Positions 30,295-39,600 of a stretch of 64,000 nt of DNA are shown in pieces (the stretch's first letter is position 1; every line of letters begins with the position of its first letter). The position numbers and the translations under genes were made by a program. The notes under the pieces were generated by a model. The model did no database searches. It was not told the origin of the DNA and worked only from the letters and a program-made list of their open reading frames with translations. Origin of the DNA: Salvia splendens (taxonomy: Eukaryota > Streptophyta > Magnoliopsida > Lamiales > Lamiaceae); NCBI RefSeq assembly GCF_004379255.2, contig NC_056045.1, forward strand, positions 13,109,593-13,173,592. The letters run 5' to 3'.

Positions 30295-30735
30295 GCTACT
30301 AACTTTTCCCCATTTGAAGTTGTGTATGGTTTCAATCCATTGAGTCCACTAGATTTGATTCCAATACCTATTGAAGATCATGCAAGTCTTGATGGAAAAG
30401 CTAAGGCTGAAATGGTGAAAAGATTGCATGAAAGGGTAAGACTCAACATTGAAAAGAGGACAGAACAATATGCAAAGCAAGCCAACAAGGGTCGGAAACA
30501 AGTCATCTTTGAGCCGGGAGATTGGGTTTGGTTGCATATGAGAAAGGAGAGATTTCCTTCGAAAAGAAAGTCCAAGTTGCAGCCAAGAGGAGATGGACCA
30601 TTCCAAGTGATTGGAAAAGTCAATGATAATGCTTACAAACTTGACTTACCTGGTGAGTTTAATGTAAGTGCTACTTTCAATGTTTCTGATTTATCTCCTT
30701 ATGTTGGTGAATTAGATTCGAGGACGAATCCTCTT

Positions 30736-30749
30736 GAAGAAGAAGGGAA
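30736..30749 (+). other. G1 polypurine tract
   Basis: GAAGAAGAAGGGAA lies immediately upstream of the 3' LTR TG. It is the expected primer for plus-strand DNA synthesis, and it is also translated as part of Pol. Confidence 0.85.
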
Positions 30750-31519
30750 TGATGGAGGTACACCCAAGCTGATCAACAAGGACAAGAAGATGGATCCATT
30801 AATCATTCAAAGTGGACCAATTACAAGAGCTAGAGCTAAGAAGATAAAGGAGTCCATGATGCTTTTAGTTGATGAAATAAAAGCCCAATTCCAAGACCAT
30901 TCAACATTGGGCCAAATGGTGAATATTATTCAAGTTAGTGGGCAGCCCAATGCATGAAGTTTTGAGTCAATATATATCACATTTTGGAGGCCCAAATTGA
31001 AGATAAATGATGCATTTTCGTCCAAGTTGGAGCAGCAAAAATGAAGAGTCATTTTTAAGTTACTTTTTGAGTTAAATAAGTGACTTTAGATGTCCTAAAG
31101 TCACACCAATAGTTAGGAGTTACTTTTCACTTATTATGAGTCATTCTAAAGGTCTTAAGTTGTACTAATGATATGAGACTTTCAAGAGTCCATTCTAGCC
31201 TATAAATAGGCTTGTAAGCATGTCATTTGAGGACATCATTGATCAAATACGAAAATAGAGTTTGTCTTGTGAGTTGAATTCTCTTTGTAGAGTTTTTCAC
31301 TTGTTTGGAACTTATCAAGATACTTTGAGCAAGTTCTTGTGGCGTTCAACCATACCGAGGTTCTTGGCTGATTACATAGCCAACGGGTCGAGGTTTTCCA
31401 AGCTCTGGAAGTGGATCAAACCAGATTATCAATCAAGGAAATCCGCTGCCAATCATTATACGTGGGGTTCTTGGATCAATATATCCAACGGGTCCTTCGT
31501 CGTATCCCAATCCATATCA
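30750..31519 (+). repeat. G1 3' LTR (770 bp)
   Basis: The same length and ends as the 5' LTR. One difference was noticed (30939 T versus 15046 A). It encodes the last 68 Pol codons at its left edge and has the TATA box at 31201-31208. Confidence 0.96.
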
Positions 31520-31524
31520 CGGGG
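31520..31524. repeat. G1 target-site duplication, right copy (CGGGG)
   Basis: CGGGG follows the terminal CA of the G1 3' LTR and is continuous with L5 ORF2 (compare the left copy at 14852-14856). Confidence 0.95.
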
Positions 31525-33233
31525 AAGCCCATTTGCTTGAGGATTTTTAGGAGGAACGGCCATTGAACCCTATCATATGCCTTAGCCATGTCAATCTTGA
31601 TAGCGACATTAGGGGCTGGAGTACTTCTATGGAGCTCATGGAACATCTCCTGTGCAAGAAGCACATTGTCATTTAGAAGCCTCCCTTTGACCAACCCGCT
31701 TTGATTCGGTGCAACAACACAGGGAAGGAATGAGGCGAGGCGCCTCATGAGGATTTTAGTAATCACCTTGTTGATCACGTTACACAAGCTAATGGGCCTA
31801 TAGTCTCCCCAAGTCTCGGGTATAGGCTTCTTGGGGATGAGTACGATACTCGTGGCCGTGAAGCTTCGTGGGAGGAAAGCCCCACCAAAAAATTGCCTAA
31901 CCGCTTCCACCACGTCTGGTCCCAAGATGCCCCAACAAGCTTGGAAGAACAAAGCCGAGAAGCCATCCGGGCAGGGCGCGCTATTGGCCAAGATATCGAA
32001 GACCGCTTGTTTCACCTCATCCGCATCCGGGGGTTTGGGGAGGCCCGCCAAATGCTCCGAGGGAGGGAGCGGATGTAAGAGGCTGAGGTCCGGATCCGCG
32101 AGCTCCGGGTAGCTTGGGGCTAGGAGGTTTTGAAAGAACTCAACCGCCGATTCTTTGATGGCCGTGTCATCCGTGAGTTCGCGCCCACTAGCGTTAATCT
32201 TGTGGATACGTAGCCGAATCCTCTTCTGCTCTACCCAACTTTGGTAAAATCTAGTGTTTTTATCCCCTTCTTCCAGCAAACGGAGGGCCGCCTTCTGACG
32301 CCAAAAATCCTCCTCCATCTTAAGAAGAAGGATGTACTCAGCAATTTGTTTGTTGACCTCCGTTCTATTCCGGGCCGAGGGGTCACCTTCAAACTCCGAT
32401 TGAGCCAAAGCAATGTTCTCTTCACAAGTTTTGAGGTTGGCATGTATATTCCCAAAAACTTCCTTGTTCCACCTTTTAAACGTTTGTTTGATCCTAGCTA
32501 GCTTGATCTTCAAGTTGAGGAGGCCCACAGCCTCCGTGGGAGCCATCCAATCTTCTTGCACCAACTCAACAAAACCCTCATGCCGAACCCACATGTTTTC
32601 AAACCGGAACGCTCTACCTCCCCCGTGGGCAATAGGTAGTCTGCATCTAACGAGGAGAGGCCCGTGGTCCGAAGCAATACGGGGTAGGTTAGTGACCCTT
32701 ATTGCATCAAACAGTTGGGGCGTCATCTCACTAATCAACACCCTATCCAACCTTTCCATGAGGCCGTTTTTTGCCCAGGTGAATTCAGCCCCATCGTAGC
32801 CTGGGTCCATTAGTCGGCAATCCTCAATGGCCTCGGCGAAATCGACCATTTCGGCCTGACGATTTGTGTCACTCCCCGTCCTATCTCGAGTGGAGAGGAT
32901 TGTGTTGAAGTCCCCTCCAATGAACCACGGTATTCCCTCCGAATCTTGGGCAATATCTCTCATCTTTTCCCAGAGGGCTTGCCGCTCTCCTCTCGTGCAT
33001 TTAGCATACACGGCCGAGATCATAATAGGGGTTGAAATCCGAGGACAGGTGAGCCTCCCATGTAGCAGCTGGTCCGAGTCATCCATCACAACAAAATCCA
33101 TCCCTTCCTCCACAAAAATCCAAATTTTCCCATTGATGTTCGACCCCTTGTAGGACAGCCCCAACACTTTCGAGAATTTGTCCGGGTTAGGGGGGGTAAG
33201 CGGCTCCATTATTGCAAGGAAACAAATATTATG
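31525..33233 (-). pseudogene. L5 ORF2, N-terminal part (endonuclease, RT fingers)
   Basis: An open frame from HNICFLAIMEPLTPP through the endonuclease motifs (GGDFNTILS, ITSDHGP-type IASDHGPLLVR) and the RT N-terminus (PNQSGLVKGRLLNDN, KIDMAKAYDRVQWPF) up to the G1 insertion. The first 30 or so codons lie beyond L8 at 41076-41175. No stop is seen in this block. The element is nevertheless dead through the lesions in piece 1. Confidence 0.88.
33218..33233. repeat. L8 target-site duplication, left copy (16 bp)
   Basis: GGAAACAAATATTATG at 33218-33233 recurs at 41076-41091, where the L5 sequence continues in register. Confidence 0.93.
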
Positions 33234-33267
33234 GGCATTCATACGTCTTGGAGAACAACATTTTAGA

Positions 33268-33535
33268 AGTGAGAGAAGCTCCTCCTTCTCTCTAAAATAC
33301 TCCACCCTATTGTACCACCTTTGACCTCCGCCGCCAATCTCCCACCACCACCTCCCCACCCGACGACATTCGCCGACCCCAGCCACCACTCCCTCGTCCA
33401 ACGGTTCATCACCTTTCATCATCCTCCTTGGCGGTTACCACCCCTTTCATCATCCTCCTTGGCTCGCGGCTCCCGTCAACCTCTACTCCACGTCTTGGCT
33501 ATACCTTGCCGAAGCCCGCCCGGCTGGCCGAAACA
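33268..33535 (+). promoter_or_regulatory. L8 5' UTR
   Basis: This pyrimidine-rich leader begins AGTGAGAGAAGC and contains TTCTCTCTAAAAT. Compared with L1 it has lost about 100 bp near 33440, and a short sequence (CATCATCCTCCTTGGC) is repeated at about 33418-33433 and 33448-33463. The internal promoter function is inferred from family knowledge. Confidence 0.5.
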
Positions 33536-36500
33536 ATGGGGCAACCGCCGGACCCCGACGAAAAGAGAGACACTCCGGCCCTAAATCCGGATGATTTGCC
33601 TGACATTGTTCCCGGGGATGAGGAAGCTCGGGTCCTCTCCGATCAGCAAATGGTCTTCCGAGCTGGTGAGGCCGCTTCCCTTCAACGTCCGACCAAATCC
33701 ATGGAACTAAAAATGGCTAAAGCAAAGCTCAAAGCCCGGAAAAGTACGCCGGCGCCTCCTACCAAAGGCAATGGTCGTAAGAGATTTGTCCCGTCTCCGA
33801 TGCCCGAGGACAAGCAACTAAGGAAGAAGATAGACTTCGGTGAGGAGGAAGGACATTCGGCCGGTAGTTCCAAATGCAAAGGATCCCTGTTCCCGGCGAC
33901 TCTGTCCCTCGACTTGGGGGTCTCTTTCAGGTTGGAGGACCCCGATTTGCCTCATAAGAAGGAAGAGGAAGTGGAGCATTGGAATGAATGTGAAGAAGAG
34001 TTCGATGCCCTCAACGGTAGAACCGTGCCGGAAGGAGGCGGCTCGCCGGAAACTGCTGCTCCCGCCGTCGAGCTTATGACCGTTTCCGGTGAAGTCCCCT
34101 CCCTCCACAATCCCCAGCCAAGACTTGCTAGGTCACGTGAAGCACAAGCTGCCCCATGTGCTGTCCTTGCCCCATTGGAAAGTGGAAATGCAAACCTACC
34201 TAATCTGGAGGCTGGGACAAAAGTTGACTTTGAAAGCACTAATCCACCTTTCCTACCTAAGCCATCAGGTACAAAAGCAAACTTGCCTAAAATGATAGCA
34301 AGTACAAAAGCCCCCCTTGAAAGTGCCCCCCCCCCTTTCCCCTCTAACATGGCACGAGTTGCATCGTTTGGATCCCCACCAAGGAACCCAAAACTAGATG
34401 AGATCCTTCATCTTGCAGCGTTGGACTCGGTGGAAACGCTCGATGCAGCGGCGGCGCAGCCTCTCCGTGCCGGAAACCTACCGACGGCCAGTCACAAACC
34501 ACCGGAGTTCCCCCAAAACTCTTCGGGATGCATGCAAAGTGTCACACACACACCTTGGAATGGGAGTGGGGCATCTCTTGAGGACTTCCCCCCTCTCGAA
34601 CGAGGACGAACTAGCAAGATCCGAGCTACGTTTGAGGCCAGCCCGGAACATTATTGTGTGGAGCTCGGCCAGCCGCGACCTAAGGCGAACCCTAACGCCA
34701 ACCGAGAAAAGCTTATTATCGAGACAACGAACAAGGCCACGCCTAGTGCCGAGATGGGCGTATTGACAAGAGAAACACCAACACCCAACGACACGCCAAT
34801 GGATGATGCCGAGAAGATCCACACCGAGAATGAAGAGGCCGAGAAGGTCCACACCGAGAAAGGAAAAGCCGAACTGCCGAGAATGGAAAAGCCGAGAAGG
34901 GTACACAACGAAAACGATGGTGCCGAGAAGACCCACACCGAGAATGGAAAAGCCGAACACAACAACCCGAAGAGAAAAGGAAATACATCTAAGCCCTCGG
35001 CGAATGCCGCAACACAAGGGCCAAATGAAGTTACTCAACATGGGGGGGTAGAAGCTACCCCGGGGACCTCGGCGTGGCCGAAATCGATGGCGGACTTGCT
35101 TAAGGGTACTCCGTCGGGCTCGGCGAGTAACACGCTACATGGCGGGGGTGATGGCACCTCAAGCCACCCCGGCCGGCCGAAAACGATGGCGGACATGCTT
35201 AAAGGCTCGACTGACCCTAACGGCCCTCAAGCCTTTGAGCCGGATAAGCTTCAGAACATTGGATTCGCTTCAGTGTCCGATGGCATCCCGGCCATCTACT
35301 TCTCCGGAGCGGAAACTCAAAAGCTTGCTGAGAGCATGGGACACGCCATTGTGGGTAAGTTCTCTCACTCTATCCCTACCGGACTGCAAATCCAAAAGAC
35401 TCTCGATAACATTAAACTCCGGTGTGGATTCAGTTGGAAGTACATTAATGCTAAACATATTCTCATTCAATGCGAGGACTTGGCGGACTATGCCCGAATC
35501 CTTGGAGGCCCAAGGGGTACGCCCGTATGGCTCATTGACCGTCACCCGATGAGGGTCTTCAAATGGTCCCCGGACTTTGATGCATACTGCGAGTCCCCCA
35601 TTGCGGCAATTTGGTGCAACCTAATTGGCCTCCCCATTCATCTTTTCGACCAATCCGCCTTATTCGCCATCGGCAAGCTTCTCGGCACTCCAATACAGAT
35701 TGATCGAGCCACGGCAAACAAGACTCGGCTTTCATTTGCCCGAATTTGCGTCGAGATAGACATCACAAAACCGCCTACCGAAGAGATAATCCTTGACCTT
35801 GGTGGGCGAGAAACAGTGCAGCGGGTCCGATGGGACAAGATACCATCATATTGTCAAGAATGTAAACACGTCGGCCATGCAAGTGAGGTGTGCTATGCGA
35901 CGGGCAAGAAGGAACGGCCGCCAAAGAGAAACTACCATAACGGCCCGCCTAAACAGTCACAACCCGAGAGACAAACCGAGAAGGGGAAGCAAGATACGGG
36001 GAAGAATGCCCCCAGCTCCAATGAATGGAAACGTTATGGGAAGAAGCAAGGCAAGGCCGGTGATCGACCAAACAATAACAAAACAAATGGGGAGGATATC
36101 GGTGGTACCTCCTGGGAGGGACCGAACTCGAAAATGCCGGGCTCAAGACCGGACTCTAGAATGCCGGACTCTGCTTTGGGGAGCGGACCGAGCTCCGGAA
36201 CTCAAAATGCCGGGCTCAAGGCCGGGACCGAGGTTGGGAAGTCCCCACCGAACCGGGGGAACCCATTGCATCCCACCTCCGAACCACCATCACCACGTGG
36301 GAACATGGACGTGGAGTGGGGCTCCCCTAATGCGAGGCGCTCGGTCTCACCAGCTCGTCGAGGGAATCCGAGAGGAGGCGCGCGCCATGCCATGACAAGG
36401 GGGCGTGGGTTCTTCTCGGCAAAGAACCACATGAGTACTAACCGATATTACTCTCTCATGGCGAACGGAGAATTTGATGTTGAGAATTGTGGGGATGCGG

Positions 36501-36655
36501 ACGAAGACCCCATGGAGTTGCACATGGGGGTCGAGAGGTTAGGAGGCAACAGTTCGGCCGACGATGCCGAGGAGGTCGCCCCGAACAAAGAGCAAGACCG
36601 CACTGACTACCAAGGAGGGCCTTCAGCCTCTTTGGGTACGCACCCTTCCTGTTAA
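33536..36655 (+). CDS. L8 ORF1: DUF4283/CCHC RNA-binding protein
   Basis: 1039 residues from the ATG at 33536 (MGQPPDPDEKRD). The open frame extends 36 codons further upstream without an ATG. The layout matches L1: a long disordered acidic/proline N-terminus, the repeat block AEKIHTENEEAEKVHTEK (about 34803-34985), a DUF4283-like domain (coding about 35260-35800), the knuckle YCQECKHVGHASEVC and a G/R-rich tail. A short MPGSRPDSRMPDSA repeat near the tail is absent from L7. The TAA stop shares its last A with the ORF2 start codon. Confidence 0.93.
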   Translation: MGQPPDPDEKRDTPALNPDDLPDIVPGDEEARVLSDQQMVFRAGEAASLQRPTKSMELKMAKAKLKARKSTPAPPTKGNGRKRFVPSPMPEDKQLRKKIDFGEEEGHSAGSSKCKGSLFPATLSLDLGVSFRLEDPDLPHKKEEEVEHWNECEEEFDALNGRTVPEGGGSPETAAPAVELMTVSGEVPSLHNPQPRLARSREAQAAPCAVLAPLESGNANLPNLEAGTKVDFESTNPPFLPKPSGTKANLPKMIASTKAPLESAPPPFPSNMARVASFGSPPRNPKLDEILHLAALDSVETLDAAAAQPLRAGNLPTASHKPPEFPQNSSGCMQSVTHTPWNGSGASLEDFPPLERGRTSKIRATFEASPEHYCVELGQPRPKANPNANREKLIIETTNKATPSAEMGVLTRETPTPNDTPMDDAEKIHTENEEAEKVHTEKGKAELPRMEKPRRVHNENDGAEKTHTENGKAEHNNPKRKGNTSKPSANAATQGPNEVTQHGGVEATPGTSAWPKSMADLLKGTPSGSASNTLHGGGDGTSSHPGRPKTMADMLKGSTDPNGPQAFEPDKLQNIGFASVSDGIPAIYFSGAETQKLAESMGHAIVGKFSHSIPTGLQIQKTLDNIKLRCGFSWKYINAKHILIQCEDLADYARILGGPRGTPVWLIDRHPMRVFKWSPDFDAYCESPIAAIWCNLIGLPIHLFDQSALFAIGKLLGTPIQIDRATANKTRLSFARICVEIDITKPPTEEIILDLGGRETVQRVRWDKIPSYCQECKHVGHASEVCYATGKKERPPKRNYHNGPPKQSQPERQTEKGKQDTGKNAPSSNEWKRYGKKQGKAGDRPNNNKTNGEDIGGTSWEGPNSKMPGSRPDSRMPDSALGSGPSSGTQNAGLKAGTEVGKSPPNRGNPLHPTSEPPSPRGNMDVEWGSPNARRSVSPARRGNPRGGARHAMTRGRGFFSAKNHMSTNRYYSLMANGEFDVENCGDADEDPMELHMGVERLGGNSSADDAEEVAPNKEQDRTDYQGGPSASLGTHPSC

Positions 36656-39600
36656 TGATGTCGTACAATTTCATGTTTTGGAACGTGAGGGGGATTGCGA
36701 ATGCGCCCACTCAAAACGTTCTAAAAAGACTTATTGATTGTCATAATGTTTTATTTCTTGCAATAATGGAACCGCTCACACACCCGGACCCGGACCGATT
36801 TTCTAAGGCCTTGGGGCTGCCCTTCATTGGTTCGAACACGAACGGGAAGATTTGGATGTTCGCGGAAGAGGGGTCCACTTTTGATATTGAGAATGACTCG
36901 GAACAAATCCTTCACGGTTACCTCAAGTCCCACCGCCTTGCTAGGCCGGTGGCCATTTCAGCCGTGTACGCCAAATGCACAAGGGCTGAACGACATCAAT
37001 TATGGGACAAGATGAGAGAGATTGCCGGGCCTCTCGAGGGAACACCTTGGATCATCGGTGGCGATTTCAACACCATTCTATCACACCAAGACAGAGTCGG
37101 AAGTGATACTAACCGGCAAGCCGAGATGGTTGATTTTGCGGAGGCAACGGAGGACTGTAGGCTGCTTGATCCTGGTTTCGATGGAGCGGCATTCACTTGG
37201 GCCAAGAATGGCCTCTTTGAAAGGTTGGATAGAGTGTTTGTCAGTGAGGATTGGACTAAGACCTTCGAGGCTACTCGGGTTACGAATCTCCCCCGGGTTG
37301 CCTCGGACCATGGACCAATTCTTGTCAGGTGCACGAAGATGAACACATCCGCTGGAGCCAAGGCATTCAGGTTCCAGAACATGTGGATCCGACATGAAGG
37401 ATTCATGGCCGTAGTGCAAAAAGCATGGGAGGAGCCCACGGGGGCGGGTGGAATCCTAAACATTCAAATCAAGCAGGCCAGAGTTAAAAAGGCCCTTAAG
37501 GAGTGGAACAAAGAGGTCTTTGGGAACATCCATGCTAATCTAAAGGAAAAGGAGGAAGAAATTGCTCTGGCTCAAACTAGTTTCGAGGCAAGGCCGACTC
37601 CGGAGCACAGGACAGCGATCAACAAACACATTGCCGAGTACATCCTTTTGCTGAGAATGGAAGAAGATTTTTGGCGACAGAAGGCAGCTTTGAGGTGGCT
37701 TGCCGAGGGAGACAAAAATACCCGGTTCTATCAAAGCTGGGTGAAACAAAAGAGGGTCCGTCTCCGCATCCATTCAATTCGTGTCAATGGGCAGGAGCTC
37801 ACCGAGGAAGCCGAGATTAAAAAGTTCGCAGTGGAGTTCTTCCAACAACTCCTTGCCCCCAACAATCCGACACTTGAAGACCCAGACCTCGACCTAATCC
37901 AGCAGGTCCACTCAGCCGAGCAGTTCGTTGACATCGCAGATGCTCCAAGTGCGGACGAGGTCAGGAGTGCCACCTTTTGCATTTCCGGAGATAGTGCACC
38001 CGGACCTGATGGCTTCTCGGCCACCTTCTATCAAGCCTGCTGGTCCATTGTGGGGCCGGAGGTAGTGGAAGCAATCAGACAGTTCTTCAGAGGGGCCTTC
38101 CTGCCAAGGAGCATCACGGCCACAAGCATTGTCCTTATCCCAAAGAAGGCATCGCCGGAGTCATGGACCGACTACCGACCCATCAGTCTCTGCAATGTTT
38201 TAAACAAGATCATTACCAAGGTACTCACCTCTCGACTCTCTCCTTTCCTCCCACAGGTCATCTCCCCAAACCAAAGTGGTTTTGTCAAAGGTCGGCTCCT
38301 TAACGACAACGCACTTCTGGCTCAAGAAATGTTCCATGAGCTTGCTAGATGCTCCCCAGCGCCTAATGTGGCAGTAAAGATTGACATGGCTAAAGCCTAT
38401 GATAGGGTCCAATGGCCCTTCCTCTTCAAAGTTTTACGCCGTATGGGATTCCCGGATTCATGGATTTCACTTATGGAGAGGTGTATTGGGTATTGCTGGT
38501 TCTCGGTCCTTGTTAACGGGGCACCCGCGGGCTTCTTTAGATCAACTCGTGGACTTCGGCAAGGAGATCCGATCTCCCCCGCTCTGTTCGTGATCGCTGC
38601 GGAATACCTGTCCCGAGCATTAGATAAGCTCATCCTCGGCCAAAAGGACATGACGTACAAAGCCTCCCGGAGATGCATGGAGATCAGCCATCTAGCCTAT
38701 GCGGACGACATTATCATCTTCACCCAAGCGGCGGCAAATCCTATGCGCCGGCTAAGAGCTTGTCTTGAAAAGTATGAAAGAGTCTCCGGCCAACAAGTCA
38801 GCCTTGCTAAGAGTAATTTCTATATTGCCGAGGCCCATGAGCATTGGGCAAACTCGATCCAGGCGGAAGGGGGCTTCACTAGAGGGGTTTTCCCTTTCCT
38901 CTACCTCGGAGTACCTATCTATCGTGGTGTCAAACGCACGGACATGTTCCTCTTTCTACGAGAAAAGATTGCAAGAAGGATCTCAGGATGGGCACACCGT
39001 CACCTATCCTTTGGAGGAAGGCTTACGTTGATTAAGAGCACCCTTGAAGCGATCCCCTTACACATCTTCCAAGCCGTCGAGCCCACGGCCGGTACCCTTA
39101 AGCAACTTGATCAACAAATGGCCCGATTCTTTTGGGGGTCTACGAATGAGAAGAAGCGGACCCATTGGATTGGTTGGGAACAAATGTGTCGGCCCACTGA
39201 TGAAGGAGGCCTTGGGATCCGGAAAACTATGGAGGTCCTCCGCGCCTTCAATATCAAACTTTGGTGGCGCTTTCGGGAGCAAAACTCCCTTTGGGCAAGA
39301 TACATGATGGCAAAATATTGCACCAACTCCACACCGCTCACCTTGAGACTGCCGAGCAGGAGTAGCCCTACGTGGAGAAGGCTCTCAAGAGCATGGCCCC
39401 TCGCACAACCGCACATGAGATGGCTAGTGGGACAAGGGGACATCTACTTCTGGGATGACATTTGGCTTGGCAATAGCCCTCTGAGGGAATTTAGTCTTGA
39501 TGATAGGGGAAGACCAACCACCCGGGTTTCGGAGTTCATTACTAATGGGGGTTGGGATGTGCCCAAGCTTCAGCTTCTTCACAATCAGGCCGGCCTCCCT

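Larger units (their letters stand above)
30276..30957 (+). pseudogene. G1 Gag-Pol, C-terminal block
   Basis: This block encodes the end of integrase: the GPY/F module ([21 protein letters not shown]), [11 protein letters not shown] and a tail with [13 protein letters not shown]. The reading frame passes through the PPT and the 3' LTR boundary (30750) and ends at TGA 30955-30957, so its last 68 codons are LTR sequence. It is cut off from the rest of Pol by L7. Confidence 0.9.
14857..31519 (+). mobile_element. G1: Ty3/gypsy retrotransposon with nested insertions
   Basis: A complete LTR-to-LTR element: 5' LTR 14857-15626, PBS 15629-15643, leader to 16062, Gag-Pol in four blocks ending at 30957, PPT 30736-30749 and 3' LTR 30750-31519. 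It is flanked by CGGGG duplications and sits inside L5. Both LTRs are 770 bp and I noticed a single difference (A at 15046, T at 30939), so it inserted recently. It is broken by an antisense LTR fragment, L6 and L7. The Gag sequence ([29 protein letters not shown]) and the LTR-encoded C-terminus recall the CRM clade of chromoviruses from memory. That assignment is tentative. Confidence 0.95.
31520..33233 (-). mobile_element. L5 piece 2: ORF2 endonuclease and N-terminal RT
   Basis: L5 continues from the G1 right boundary (CGGGG at 31520-31524) to the left copy of the L8 target duplication (33218-33233). Orientation and reading frame match piece 1. Confidence 0.93.

Noticed and set aside
31476..33422. 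A 648-codon open frame beginning with sequence upstream of L5 ORF2
   Set aside because: Its first 60 residues are read-through into the antisense strand of the L8 5' UTR and filler, and its end is LTR sequence. Only the LINE part is real coding sequence.
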